Of a stretch of DNA of 64,000 bases, positions 16,522 to 25,122 are shown piece by piece. The notes under the pieces are model-generated. The model was given only the letters and a program-made list of their open reading frames with translations, had not been told where the DNA came from and did no database searches. This DNA comes from Candidatus Rifleibacteriota bacterium (GTDB taxonomy: Bacteria > Muiribacteriota > Ozemobacteria > Ozemobacterales > Ozemobacteraceae), in assembly GCA_012517355.1 (NCBI GenBank), contig JAAYVD010000117.1:1-64000 (forward strand), given 5' to 3'. The translations under genes and the position numbers were made by a program. The number at the start of each line of letters is the position of its first letter. Position 1 is the stretch's first letter.

Positions 16522-17568
16522 ATGAACCCAACAGGAACACCCGCCAGGATCCTGGTCCTGGTCATGACCTTTGCCGCGTGCGGGCTTCCTTCGCCCGCCC
16601 CCGCCGCCGGGCCGGCTCGGGCCTCGGCTCCGCTGTGCCTGCCCGCCCCGGCCGCCCCGGCGGAGCGGTTCGAAGCGCCGACCATGGCCGTGATGAACTC
16701 GGCGACCGCGCGACGCCGGCTCGAGAAGGGCTTCTTCGCCCAGGTGTTCCGCGGCTTCGGCACCCGGAAAGCCGACCGGATCGGCCGCGACGAGTTGCTG
16801 GGCTTCCACTTCCTGCTCGACACCGACTGCCAGTCGCATGGCCTGCGCGCCCTGATCCAAAAGCACGAACAGGCGGGGTTGCCGCCGGCCGCCGCCCTGG
16901 CCTCGGCGCGTCGTGAGCACCTCGGGGTGCTGCGCCAGACCTTCGCCCGCATCGAGTCGCTGGGCAACCTCTACGAGAACTTCCGGGGCAAGGGCGAGAT
17001 CCTCGAGAAGACGGGGCTCGTCGACCCCGAATCCCACTTCATCTTCACCTCGCCGCACCTGTCCGTGGCCCGGTTCTACGGGCCCATCGTCCTGGTGATC
17101 GAGGAGAACATCCACCGCGGCCTCGACCTCAACGGCATCGCGCGCGACGCGAAGTATTACACGATCGCCCGCTTCCTGCGGAACCTGGCCGACCTGCAGT
17201 TCCGCGCCATCCTGGCCGACTACGTGGCCGACCGCGACGAGTACGTGCTGCCCTCCTACCTGACCCCGGGTGATGTGACCGGGCTGATCGTCCACGATCC
17301 ATCGCCGGTCGTCATCGGCAACCGCATCGCCGTCCCCCCCCCTGCCGTGCGGCGGGTCTACCGCAAGCACATCCAGCGCGGGGCCTTGACCATCGACGTC
17401 TTCGACGGCCGGGATCGTCTGATCGCGCGCCTCTGCCCCTCCCCCTCGGCGGCCGACCCCGACCCCGGCGTCGAACGGTCGCCCGACCGCCTTCCCCCCG
17501 ACATCCAGGCCGCCTGGAACGCCTACGTCGCCCGCCGGCGGCATCCCGGCCGGCCGGCCGCCCCCTGA
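16522..17568 (+). CDS. Secreted protein of unknown function
   Basis: This protein has 348 aa. The ATG at 16522 follows GGAGAG and a promoter; the longer frame upstream has no support. A signal peptide ends near residue 29, and a Pro/Ala spacer follows. The mature part is mostly helical with a central conserved-looking stretch (HFIFTSPHLSVARFYGPIVLVIEE). No catalytic motif or known family is recognised. Nothing shows whether it is lipid-anchored; a Cys at residue 20 is not in a convincing lipobox. YhbY follows 16 bp later. Confidence 0.7.
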   Translation: MNPTGTPARILVLVMTFAACGLPSPAPAAGPARASAPLCLPAPAAPAERFEAPTMAVMNSATARRRLEKGFFAQVFRGFGTRKADRIGRDELLGFHFLLDTDCQSHGLRALIQKHEQAGLPPAAALASARREHLGVLRQTFARIESLGNLYENFRGKGEILEKTGLVDPESHFIFTSPHLSVARFYGPIVLVIEENIHRGLDLNGIARDAKYYTIARFLRNLADLQFRAILADYVADRDEYVLPSYLTPGDVTGLIVHDPSPVVIGNRIAVPPPAVRRVYRKHIQRGALTIDVFDGRDRLIARLCPSPSAADPDPGVERSPDRLPPDIQAAWNAYVARRRHPGRPAAP

Positions 17569-17584
17569 AACGACTGGAGGACCC

Positions 17585-18199
17585 ATGGAGCTCACCCCGA
17601 AACAGCGCAAGCACCTCGAGGCCCTGGCCCACGATATGGAGCCGGTGGTCCGCATCGGCAAGGGAGGCATCACCCCCGCCCTGGTCAAGACCGTCGGCGA
17701 GGCCCTGCAGGCCCGCGAACTGATCAAGGTCAAGATCCTCGACAACGCCGAGGTGGAGCGCGAAGAGGCCGCCGACACGCTGGTGGAACAGACCCGCTGC
17801 CAGCTGGTGCGGGTCATCGGCCGCGTCCTGGTCCTCTACCGGGCGAACCCCCAGCGCAAACGGCCCATCGACCTCTCCGCGCCGGCCCGGCCGGAAGATC
17901 CGTCTGACCCCGACCCGGCCGGTTGGGACGGGACCCCGACCCCGGCGGGAGGGGACCCGCGTCCCGCCCCCGGCGCCAGGAAGGCGCGGCCGGCCACGGG
18001 TTCTGGCGGGCCCCGGCCGGCCGGCAAGCGGCCGCCCACCCGTCGTTCGGGAGGCCGCCGCCCCGGGGGGGCGCGGCCGGAGGGTCGTCGCTTTCCGCCT
18101 TCCCGCCAGGCGGCGAAGCGGGGGCCGGGAAGCCGGGCGCCGGCGAAAAAGCCCCGCATCAAGCGGGCCACCCCTCGCTCCACCACCCGCCGCAGCTGA
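17585..18199 (+). CDS. yhbY: YhbY-like RNA-binding (CRM domain) protein with basic tail
   Basis: This protein has 204 aa. Residues 1-97 are a complete CRM (YhbY) domain. It starts LTPKQRKHLEALAHDM, has the RNA-binding GKGGIT loop at 25-30, and ends VIGRVLVLYR. Proteins of this family bind ribosomal RNA and associate with pre-50S particles. Normal members stop here at about 97 residues. This one adds about 105 residues rich in Arg, Pro and Gly with a Lys/Arg-rich end, probably disordered and RNA-binding. GGAGG precedes the ATG. Confidence 0.85.
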   Translation: MELTPKQRKHLEALAHDMEPVVRIGKGGITPALVKTVGEALQARELIKVKILDNAEVEREEAADTLVEQTRCQLVRVIGRVLVLYRANPQRKRPIDLSAPARPEDPSDPDPAGWDGTPTPAGGDPRPAPGARKARPATGSGGPRPAGKRPPTRRSGGRRPGGARPEGRRFPPSRQAAKRGPGSRAPAKKPRIKRATPRSTTRRS

Positions 18200-18262
18200 T
18201 CACCGGAAGGGCCCAAAGACCTGGGACCGACGCCGGAATACTATTCGGCGAATGAAAGTACC

Positions 18263-19198
18263 ATGCAAATGGATCGTTCCGTTCCCGCCGACGGTGTGGT
18301 GGCCGCCACCCCCGCGGCGGGAGGCGGGTTGCTGACCGGCATCGTCGCCTACTCGCTGTGGGGGGTGCTGCCCGTCTACTGGAAATGGCTGCAGGCGGTG
18401 CCCGCTTTCGAGGTGCTGTGCCACCGCATGGTCTGGTCGCTGGCCTTCCTGCTGCTGCTGAGTGCGGTCCGCGACCGGGGCGCCGGCCTGTGGCGGGCCC
18501 TGGCCGAACCGGCCAACTGGCGAAGGTTCACGGTCACCGCCGTGCTGCTGGGCGGGAACTGGTTCACCTACATCTGGGCCGTCCACCAGGGCCGCATCGT
18601 CGACTGCAGCCTGGGATACTTTTTGAACCCCCTGGTGACCGTTGCCCTGGGCATGGTCGTCCTGGGGGAGCGGCTGAACGGGCCGCAGTGGGTGTCGGTG
18701 GGCTGCGCCGCCGCCGGCGTGGCCTGGCTGGCGCTGGTGTTCGGCACCCTGCCCTGGGTATCGGTCGTGCTGGCCGTCAGCTTCGCCCTCTACACGCTGT
18801 TGCGCAAGACCGCCCGGCTGGGCCCGGTCGATGGCCTGGTCTTCGAAGCCGTGCTGTTCTTCCCGCTCGCGGCTGGCTGGCTGGGCTACCTGCAGGCGGG
18901 CGGCCAGGCCGCCTTCTGGCACCAGGGCTGGGCGACCGACCTCCTGCTGGCCGGCGCCGGAGTCACCACCTCGGTGCCCCTGCTGCTCTTCAACAGCGCC
19001 GCCCGGCGTCTCGAACTGGTCACCATCGGCCTGCTGCAGTATCTGTCCCCGACCTTCCAGTTCGCGCTGGGCGTGTTCCTCTACGGGGAACCCTTCCAGG
19101 CCTCGCGCCTGATCGGCTTCGCCCTGATCTGGACCGGCATCGCCGTCTACGCCTGGGACGGCTGGCGCCGCCGCGCCGGGGCCCGGGTGCCGGGGTGA
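18263..19198 (+). CDS. rarD: RarD-type EamA-family membrane transporter
   Basis: This protein has 311 aa with ten hydrophobic segments. The RarD signature is clear: GIVAYSLWGVLPVYWK at the start, EVLCHRMVWS, NWFTYIWAV and the terminal FALIWTGIAVYAWD. It sits in the inner membrane and belongs to the drug/metabolite transporter group. The substrate of RarD proteins is not firmly known (chloramphenicol sensitivity gave the name). It is monocistronic by spacing. Confidence 0.88.
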   Translation: MQMDRSVPADGVVAATPAAGGGLLTGIVAYSLWGVLPVYWKWLQAVPAFEVLCHRMVWSLAFLLLLSAVRDRGAGLWRALAEPANWRRFTVTAVLLGGNWFTYIWAVHQGRIVDCSLGYFLNPLVTVALGMVVLGERLNGPQWVSVGCAAAGVAWLALVFGTLPWVSVVLAVSFALYTLLRKTARLGPVDGLVFEAVLFFPLAAGWLGYLQAGGQAAFWHQGWATDLLLAGAGVTTSVPLLLFNSAARRLELVTIGLLQYLSPTFQFALGVFLYGEPFQASRLIGFALIWTGIAVYAWDGWRRRAGARVPG

Positions 19199-19308
19199 AC
19201 AGGGAAGCCATCGTCCCGCCCACCCGGGGGCTGTCGCCCGATCGGCGGGGGTGATACCATTGGCCTCGAGCGAACATCCCGCCGCGAACGAGGGGAGGAC
19301 CCCGCCCG

Positions 19309-20469
19309 ATGCACCACCACCGATCTCCAGGAGCCGCCGCCCGGGCGGCCGCCGCCGTCGTCCTGCTCGCCCTGGCCCTGAGCCTGGGGGCCGCGCCGGC
19401 CCTCGGCGCCACCGCTGGCCCTGACCTCGTCTACCGGCCCGAAGACCTCGCCTTCCCCCTGGCCGGGGCGGCCCGCGTCATCGGGGATGCAGACGTCGAG
19501 GCCGTCCTGGCGAGGCTGCTCGGCAAGAACGCCTTCCTGATCCCCTTGCTGCAGCTCGACCGGGGGGACCGCCGCGGGAAGATCCGGCGCCTGTTGCAGC
19601 TCGAGGCGGCGGTCAGGTCGGTCGACCTGAAGGACCTGGGGAAGTTCGAGAACGCCCTCCGTCTCGATGCGTTCCGTGACCTGTGGCAGAGCATCCAGGG
19701 GGTGCGGGGGAAGGCCGCGACCGGGGCCGAACTGGCCTCCCTGGAACGAGCCGTGGAAACCTACGGCATGCTGGTCGATCTCGCGAAACGGCTGGGCAGC
19801 ACGACCAAGCGGGGCCGATACGCCTGGCTGCTGGCCATGGCCCGCGACGAACTGTCCCGCCGCGTCAAGGATCAGGAGAAGGTCCGGGTCCTCAAACAGC
19901 TCATCCGGGAAGACCTCCTCGAGGCGCTCGCGCACCTCGGCAGCCGCCCCGAGCGCGACGCGCCCGCCACCAAAGCCGACATCGAGGAAAAGCTCAAGAC
20001 CCTCGACCAGGAGTTCGGCGGCCTCAATCCGCTGCATGCCCCGACCGGCCAGGGCATCACGACCACCTCGGCCATGGGCCTGCGCCGCCATCCGAAGACC
20101 GGCCGGATCCGGCCGCACGAGGGCATCGACCTCGCCAGCGCCGGGTGCGACGGCTGGAAGGTCGTTGCCGTCGGCCCGGGCCGGGTCGTGCGCAGCGACT
20201 GGAACGGTGGCTACGGGTTCATGGTCGTGGTGCGCCACGACCTCGATGCCGGCGTGTTCTACTCGCGCTATGGCCACCTGCGCAACGAAGGCCGTGCCGC
20301 CCCCGGCACCGTCGTCGGCCGGGGCGATCCCATCGGCCTTTGCAACAACACCGGCGTTTCCACCGGCCCCCACCTGCATTTCGAGGTCCGGCGCGGCAGC
20401 GAGAACGGGAAGCCGATCGATCCGCACCCTCTCCTGACCGGCTCGGCCGCTGCCCTGCCCGTCGAATGA
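19309..20469 (+). CDS. Exported M23-family zinc metallopeptidase
   Basis: This protein has 386 aa. A signal peptide covers about residues 1-34, followed by a long helical region (about 45-235) of coiled-coil character. The C-terminal M23/LytM peptidase domain spans 240-380. All zinc ligands are present: HEGID (HxxxD) at about 270 and GPHLHFEV (HxH) at about 360. Active M23 enzymes cut peptide cross-links of peptidoglycan in the periplasm; proteins with all ligands are expected to be catalytic rather than EnvC-like activators. It stands alone between rarD and a secreted propeller-like protein. Confidence 0.88.
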   Translation: MHHHRSPGAAARAAAAVVLLALALSLGAAPALGATAGPDLVYRPEDLAFPLAGAARVIGDADVEAVLARLLGKNAFLIPLLQLDRGDRRGKIRRLLQLEAAVRSVDLKDLGKFENALRLDAFRDLWQSIQGVRGKAATGAELASLERAVETYGMLVDLAKRLGSTTKRGRYAWLLAMARDELSRRVKDQEKVRVLKQLIREDLLEALAHLGSRPERDAPATKADIEEKLKTLDQEFGGLNPLHAPTGQGITTTSAMGLRRHPKTGRIRPHEGIDLASAGCDGWKVVAVGPGRVVRSDWNGGYGFMVVVRHDLDAGVFYSRYGHLRNEGRAAPGTVVGRGDPIGLCNNTGVSTGPHLHFEVRRGSENGKPIDPHPLLTGSAAALPVE

Positions 20470-20809
20470 CCCCGCCACCCCGATGTCGGCCAACCCTCTC
20501 CTGGCGCCCCCGACGACCGCGCGCAACGCCCATTCCGCGCCGCTCACAGGGGTCGAGCTGCTCCCAGGGCGAAGACATGAGCCACCGCCGGTTGGCCATT
20601 TCCCCCTTCCTCCTTCCCACCCGACCGGCACGACGTCGGAAGGGCTTCCCCTTTGCCGCCACGGATGGCGGCGCGCAACGCCCGTTTCGCGCATCGCCAA
20701 GGGGCCCTGCTGCCGTGGCCGTCGAAAACCCCTTCGGCAACGGACTGGCCGCGAAACCCGAAGCCCCGCGCGCTGCTTCACGGGGCCAAACCGCATCGGA
20801 GGCGTACCC
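20470..20809. other. Intergenic region with structured repeat, 340 bp
   Basis: No gene is supported. It contains the structured repeat at 20621-20707 and a possible decayed fragment at about 20519-20541, which resembles one inner hairpin. A GGAGG (20798-20802) precedes the next start. Confidence 0.5.
20621..20707 (+). repeat. Structured repeat copy
   Basis: It opens with CCGACCGGCACGACGTCGG (5' hairpin). An outer stem (CCCCTTTGC near 20650 against GCCAAGGGG near 20700) encloses CCGCC/GGCGG and GCGCGCAAC/GTTTCGCGC hairpins. The order of parts is the same as in the copies at 60095 and 60176. Confidence 0.8.
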
Positions 20810-22120
20810 ATGAACACCCCCTGGCATCCCCCTGGGATCCTCTTTCTTCTGAGCGTCGCCTTCGCCCTGACCGTCGCCACCGCCCTGGCCGACGATGACC
20901 TCGTCGGCGCCGGACTGGCGGCGAAGCTCGAGGCCCTGCGCGCCGCGCGCACGGCCCGGAATGCCTCGGCGGGGGCTTCCCTGCCGTCGGTGGCTTCGGC
21001 CCCCGTTGTGACGGGAGACCAGGCCGTTTCCGGCACCGTTCCCGGTCAGACCCCGGCCCCCGTTCCGGGCGCCGTGCCGCCTCCGGCCTTCCCCGGGGAA
21101 CCCGCCCCCGGATCGTTGCCCGGGGCTGTCCCCGGCTCGGCCGGTGCCGCCGGTCCGCTTTCCGGGACCATTTCGGGGACGGCTCCCGCGGCCGAGACAG
21201 ACCTGGCCGACCCCGACGGCATCCTGGACGGCCTCGCCGCCCGCCCCCCGGCCGATGCCGTTCCCTGGAAACCGGTGGCAACCCTCGGCGAGGGGAAGGA
21301 CCTCGTCCCCGCCGATCCCGCCGCGGCCCCCTCACTCTTCGTCGGAGCCGGCGGGGAACCGTTCCTCCTCGAGCCCCGCCAGCGACGCATTTCCCGCCTC
21401 GACCCGGTCTCCGGCCAGCGGGTGGTGTTCGCCCGCGACGATTCCCCGGGCCTCCTCGACATCGCCGACGCCGCCGTCCTTCCCGGCGACCGCCTCGTCC
21501 TGGCCGACAACCGTCGGCAGGCCGTCTTCCTGTTCCAGGCCTTCCGCCACACCGCCACGATCGGACTGCTCGGCGAACGGCGGTTGTTCCGGTTCATCCG
21601 GCACGTCTTCGCCCTGCCGGACGGCCGGTTCGGCGTGGCCGACAGCGGCGGCGACCGCAGTTTCCTCTTCAGCCCCGCCGGCGACCTGCAGGCCGAGGTC
21701 CGCGGTGTCGTCGAGCCGGTCTGGCTGAACGGCCGGTTCGTCCGCCTGGTTGCCGAGGACCGGCAGGTGCGGGCCGTCGCCGTCGATCCCGCGACCGGCG
21801 CGGAAGCCCCGCTGTTCACCTACCGGCCGCCGGCCGGGCAGGTTCCCCTCGACGCCCGCCTCATCGGCACCGCCCCTGCCGCCGGCGAACTCGCCGTCCT
21901 CGTCGACGAGGGGGTGGGCGATGCCGACCACCCGGCCTGGAGCCGTGTCCTGCGGTTCCGGGCGGGCCGGCTCCAGACCGCCTCGGTCCTGCCCGACCTG
22001 TCCTTCGACCCGGCCGGCCGCCGTTCCTGCGCCCTGGTCGGGAAGGGCGGGCCCGCCCGCCTGCTCGCCATCCGGGAGACCGGCTCGGGAACCGGCCTGT
22101 TCGCCGCCGACCTGCCGTGA
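20810..22120 (+). CDS. Secreted propeller-like protein of unknown function
   Basis: This protein has 436 aa. The ATG at 20810 follows GGAGGCG. The longer upstream frame runs through the repeat and is rejected. A signal peptide ends at about residue 27. An Ala/Pro/Gly-rich linker spans about 45-135. Repeated beta blades from about 150 (PSLFVGAGGEPFLLEP, RLVLADNRRQAVFLF, RFGVADSGGDRSFLF) suggest a six-bladed NHL-like propeller used for binding. There are no catalytic residues I can name. It is separate from nifU, which has its own promoter. Confidence 0.7.
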   Translation: MNTPWHPPGILFLLSVAFALTVATALADDDLVGAGLAAKLEALRAARTARNASAGASLPSVASAPVVTGDQAVSGTVPGQTPAPVPGAVPPPAFPGEPAPGSLPGAVPGSAGAAGPLSGTISGTAPAAETDLADPDGILDGLAARPPADAVPWKPVATLGEGKDLVPADPAAAPSLFVGAGGEPFLLEPRQRRISRLDPVSGQRVVFARDDSPGLLDIADAAVLPGDRLVLADNRRQAVFLFQAFRHTATIGLLGERRLFRFIRHVFALPDGRFGVADSGGDRSFLFSPAGDLQAEVRGVVEPVWLNGRFVRLVAEDRQVRAVAVDPATGAEAPLFTYRPPAGQVPLDARLIGTAPAAGELAVLVDEGVGDADHPAWSRVLRFRAGRLQTASVLPDLSFDPAGRRSCALVGKGGPARLLAIRETGSGTGLFAADLP

Positions 22121-22174
22121 CGCCCGCCGGGGATGGGAATCCGCAGCGGCGGGGAAGGCATGGCCCGGCGGGCG
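22121..22174. terminator. Long inverted repeat after the propeller gene
   Basis: CGCCCGCCGGG (22121-22131) pairs perfectly with CCCGGCGGGCG (22164-22174), with GTTTCG after it. The 11-bp G+C stem could end transcription, but the loop is 32 nt and the T-run is poor. Confidence 0.35.
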
Positions 22175-22180
22175 GTTTCG

Positions 22181-22189
22181 TGGTAGAAT
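22181..22189 (+). promoter_or_regulatory. Extended -10 promoter of nifUS
   Basis: TGG-TAGAAT has an extended -10 and no good -35. It ends 30 bp before the nifU start, with GCAGGAG as ribosome site. Confidence 0.5.
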
Positions 22190-22219
22190 ACCGCTTGAAA
22201 TCTCCGCAGGAGTGCAACC

Positions 22220-23050
22220 ATGTGGGACTACACCAACTCCGTCCTTGATCACTTCACCAATCCCCGCAATGTCGGTGAGATCGATGACCCCAGCGCCGTG
22301 GGCGAAGTTGGCTCCCTGGCTTGTGGCGACGCCCTGAAGCTGTATCTGAAGATCGACAAGGCGACCGGGAAGATCGTCGACGCCAAGTTCAAGACGTTCG
22401 GCTGCGCCAGCGCCATCGCCTCGGCCTCGGCCCTGACCGAGATCGTCAAGGGGATGACCCTCGACGAGGCCCTCAAGATCAGCAACGAGGACATCGCCAA
22501 GTTCCTCGGCGGCCTGCCCGAACAGAAGATGCACTGCTCGGTGATGGGCAAGGAAGCCCTCGAGGCGGCCGCCGCCAACTACAAGGGCGAGAAGGCCACG
22601 GCGCACGAAGAGGAGCACCCGGTCTGCAAGTGCTTCTGGGTCACCGAGAAGAAGATCCGCGAGGTCATCCTCGAGCACAAGCTGACCACCGTCGAGCAGG
22701 TCACCAACTACACCAAGGCCGGCGGCGGCTGCGGCGGGTGCATCCCCGACATCAAGCGGATCCTCGCCGACGTCATGCACACCCAGGCCCCACAGGCCGA
22801 AGCGCCCAAGATGACCAACCTCAAGCGCATCCAGCTCATCACCCAGACCATCGAAAAGGACGTCGCCCCGACGCTCCGCGCCGATGGCGGCAACATCGAG
22901 CTGGTCGACATCGACGGGACCCTGGTGAAGGTCCGGCTGCAGGGCGCCTGCGCCGGTTGCGCCGGAGCCAAGGCCACGCTGCAGCACCTCGTGCAGGAGA
23001 CGCTGCGCCAGAAGGTGTCGCCCGACCTCGTCGTGGTCGAGGAAAACTGA
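22220..23050 (+). CDS. nifU: NifU iron-sulfur cluster scaffold
   Basis: This protein has 276 aa in the full three-part NifU layout. The IscU-like N-terminal domain (1-125) has its three cluster cysteines (SLACGD, FGCASA, MHCSV). A central BFD-type [2Fe-2S] domain (about 135-190) has CKCF and GGGCGGC. The C-terminal Nfu domain (about 200-276) has CAGC. NifU assembles Fe-S clusters with sulfur from NifS, which follows 2 bp later. There are no nitrogenase genes in the window, so it most likely serves general Fe-S assembly, as in other anaerobes with a NifUS-only system. Confidence 0.95.
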   Translation: MWDYTNSVLDHFTNPRNVGEIDDPSAVGEVGSLACGDALKLYLKIDKATGKIVDAKFKTFGCASAIASASALTEIVKGMTLDEALKISNEDIAKFLGGLPEQKMHCSVMGKEALEAAAANYKGEKATAHEEEHPVCKCFWVTEKKIREVILEHKLTTVEQVTNYTKAGGGCGGCIPDIKRILADVMHTQAPQAEAPKMTNLKRIQLITQTIEKDVAPTLRADGGNIELVDIDGTLVKVRLQGACAGCAGAKATLQHLVQETLRQKVSPDLVVVEEN

Positions 23051-23052
23051 AC

Positions 23053-24255
23053 ATGGCCCCGCGCCAGGTCTACCTCGACAACAACGCCACCACCCAGACC
23101 GCCCCCGAGGTCGTCGAGGCGATGCTTCCCTTTTTCAAAGACCTCTACGGCAACCCCAGCTCGATGCACGTGTTCGGCGGCCAGGTGGCCCAGCACGTCA
23201 CCAAGGCCCGGGAACAGGTGGCCGCCCTCCTCGATGCCCAGCCCGACGAGATCCTGTTCACCTCCTGCGGCACCGAGTCCGACAACCACGCCATCAAGGG
23301 GGTCCTCGAGGCCTTCCCCGAAAAACGCCACATCGTCACCACCAAGGTCGAGCACCCCGCGGTCCTCAACGTCTGCCGGCACCTCGGCAAGCAGGGCTGG
23401 CGCGTCACCGAACTGCCCGTCGACAAGCGCGGCAACCTCGATCTCGACCGCCTCGCCGCCGAACTGACCCCCGACACCGCCCTGCTGTCGGTGATGGCCG
23501 CCAACAACGAGACCGGCACCCTGTTCCCCATCGAGAAGATCGGCGCCATCGCCCGCGAGAAGGGCGTGACCTTCCACACCGACGCCGTGCAGGCGGCCGG
23601 GAAGCTGCCCCTCGACATGCGCAAGCTGCCCGTCGACCTGCTGTCGATCTCCGGCCACAAACTACATGCCCCCAAGGGTATCGGCGTCCTCTACATCCGG
23701 CGCGGCACCCGGATCGCCCCGTTCCTGCACGGCGGCCACCAGGAACGCGGCCGGCGGGCCGGCACTGAGAACGTGCCCTACATCATCGGCCTCGGCAAAG
23801 CCTGCGAACTGGCCCGCACCGAGCTGTTCGAGGAAACCAACCGCCTGCGGCAGCTGCGCGACCGCCTCCAGAAGGGCCTGATGGAAACCATCCCCTACAC
23901 CCACATCAACGGCGACCCCGACTGGCGCCTTCCCAACACCTGCAACCTCGGCTTCGAATACATCGAGGGCGAGGCCATCCTCCTGCACCTGAGCGCGGCC
24001 GGCATCGCCGCCAGCTCCGGCTCGGCCTGTACCAGCGGCAGCCTCGAACCCTCGCACGTGCTGATGGCGATGGAGGTCCCCTTCACCTACGCCCACGGCT
24101 CGGTGCGTTTCTCGCTGTCGAAGTACAACACCGACGCCGAGATCGACTACGTGCTGGCCACCATGCCCGGCATCGTCCAGAAGCTGCGCGACATGTCCCC
24201 CTTCTACCCGAAGGACGCCGCCCGCGTGGGATCTGTGGCCCAGGCGGCAGGCTGA
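23053..24255 (+). CDS. nifS: NifS-type cysteine desulfurase
   Basis: This protein has 400 aa and is a pyridoxal-phosphate enzyme. The start MAPRQVYLDNNATT is typical. The PLP lysine lies in SISGHKLHAPKG (about residue 202). The catalytic cysteine lies in SGSACTSGSLEPSHVL (about 325), with the loop spacing of the NifS/IscS class. It removes sulfur from cysteine and passes it to NifU. The ATG lies 2 bp after the nifU stop. The C-terminal 30 residues extend past the usual end. Confidence 0.95.
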   Translation: MAPRQVYLDNNATTQTAPEVVEAMLPFFKDLYGNPSSMHVFGGQVAQHVTKAREQVAALLDAQPDEILFTSCGTESDNHAIKGVLEAFPEKRHIVTTKVEHPAVLNVCRHLGKQGWRVTELPVDKRGNLDLDRLAAELTPDTALLSVMAANNETGTLFPIEKIGAIAREKGVTFHTDAVQAAGKLPLDMRKLPVDLLSISGHKLHAPKGIGVLYIRRGTRIAPFLHGGHQERGRRAGTENVPYIIGLGKACELARTELFEETNRLRQLRDRLQKGLMETIPYTHINGDPDWRLPNTCNLGFEYIEGEAILLHLSAAGIAASSGSACTSGSLEPSHVLMAMEVPFTYAHGSVRFSLSKYNTDAEIDYVLATMPGIVQKLRDMSPFYPKDAARVGSVAQAAG

Positions 24256-24823
24256 ATCCTCGCCCGGTCATGGCTTCTCCAGCCACGACCGGGACACATT
24301 CCCGGCTGGTGACCGCCGGCGGCATCGCCGCGGCGGCCCGTCCCGTGGGGGAGCTTCTTCCGCCCGCGCCGGCCGGTGGCCGGGCCGTGGCCACCCGGGC
24401 CCCGGTCTTGGTGACCGGCTGGGCGACTGGCCTGGCGACCGGTTTTGCGGCCGGTTTCACGACCGGATGGTGACGGTCGTAGGAATCGAGCGAGGACAAG
24501 CTCTGCTGGATCTCCATCGAGACGACGTCGTCGCTCTGCAGATAGGGGGTCACGCTGAGGGAAAGGCCGACGGGGACTTCCCCGTATTCGATGTTCACGA
24601 CGCCGTTGGTGAACCAGGTGTTCTTCCGGCCGTTCACCTCCTGGCCGACCGTGACCCGGGCCTGTTTGCCGTGGGTGGCCACGATCTGGGGGCTCAAGAG
24701 GACCTTGAAGTCCGTGTTGGTCTCCTGCGCGGACAGGATGTCCTGAACGTCTGGCCGCCGCAAGACTTTGATGGACCGCGGAAAGCGCAGGGAGTTCTCA
24801 CCAGCCGCCACATGGGTCAGCAA
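24083..24823 (-). pseudogene. Secretin (PilQ/GspD-type) domain remnant
   Basis: The first 95 or so residues (24823 down to about 24480) resemble the secretin channel domain. KVLLSPQIVATHGKQARVTV fits the 'SSPRLLTLDNQEA' strand, GQEV is kept, and IEYGEVPVGLSLSVTPYL and EIQQSLSSLDS match the next conserved strands. The final barrel strands (the usual TTVVVKDGQT...GGL region) are missing. They are replaced by a Pro/Ala/Val repeat (KPVARPVAQPV) and a frame that runs antisense into nifS. The N-domains are missing too. It is most likely a 3' and 5' truncated relic of a type II or IV secretin. A minor alternative is a small stand-alone protein. Confidence 0.55.
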
Positions 24824-25122
24824 CCCTTGAGGGGGTGGGTCAGGCTCTGACCCCTGTCAGAAACGCCCGAACGACACCCGCCAGGAGGGCCATCCTGCCG
24901 CCCGGGAACCCTCATCACCTCCGGGTTGGAAAACCTTCCGAGGTGGATCCTGTCCTCTCCTGACCGAGGCAAAGGCCCGGGTTTTTTCCCCCCCCCATCA
25001 CAACCTCGAACATCCTTGCCACGTCCGGATGATCTGACACCCTTCGCCCAATCCCCCCTCAAACCCTTCCCCGTTTCCCCTGCCGCCGTGAGGTGTCTGG
25101 CGGTTGGCCGGAGTCTTGCCGG
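24824..25122. other. Intergenic region with REP-like palindrome
   Basis: About 300 bp separate the secretin remnant and the coaD stop. No gene is seen. A palindrome lies at 24837-24853. The rest is C/T-rich (24980-25080) without structure I can name. Confidence 0.4.
24837..24853. repeat. REP-like palindrome GGGTCAG/CTGACCC
   Basis: A perfect 7-bp stem surrounds a GCT loop. The word GGGTCAG-n-CTGACCC is like the palindromes that accompany REP-associated transposases in other genomes (recalled, not searched). No transposase is in the window. Confidence 0.5.

Noticed and set aside
19199-19308. Possible terminator hairpin after rarD (CCCGCC/GGCGGG)
   Set aside because: Stem imperfect, loop long and no T-run; such pairs are frequent by chance in this composition.
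19683-20813. A 376-codon plus-strand frame within the M23 peptidase region
   Set aside because: It is Arg/Pro-rich shadow coding; the overlapping frame has full M23 zinc ligands.
22220-24255. Nitrogen-fixation locus
   Set aside because: NifU and NifS alone do not show nitrogen fixation; no nifHDK or nifENB genes are seen and the pair serves general Fe-S assembly in many anaerobes.
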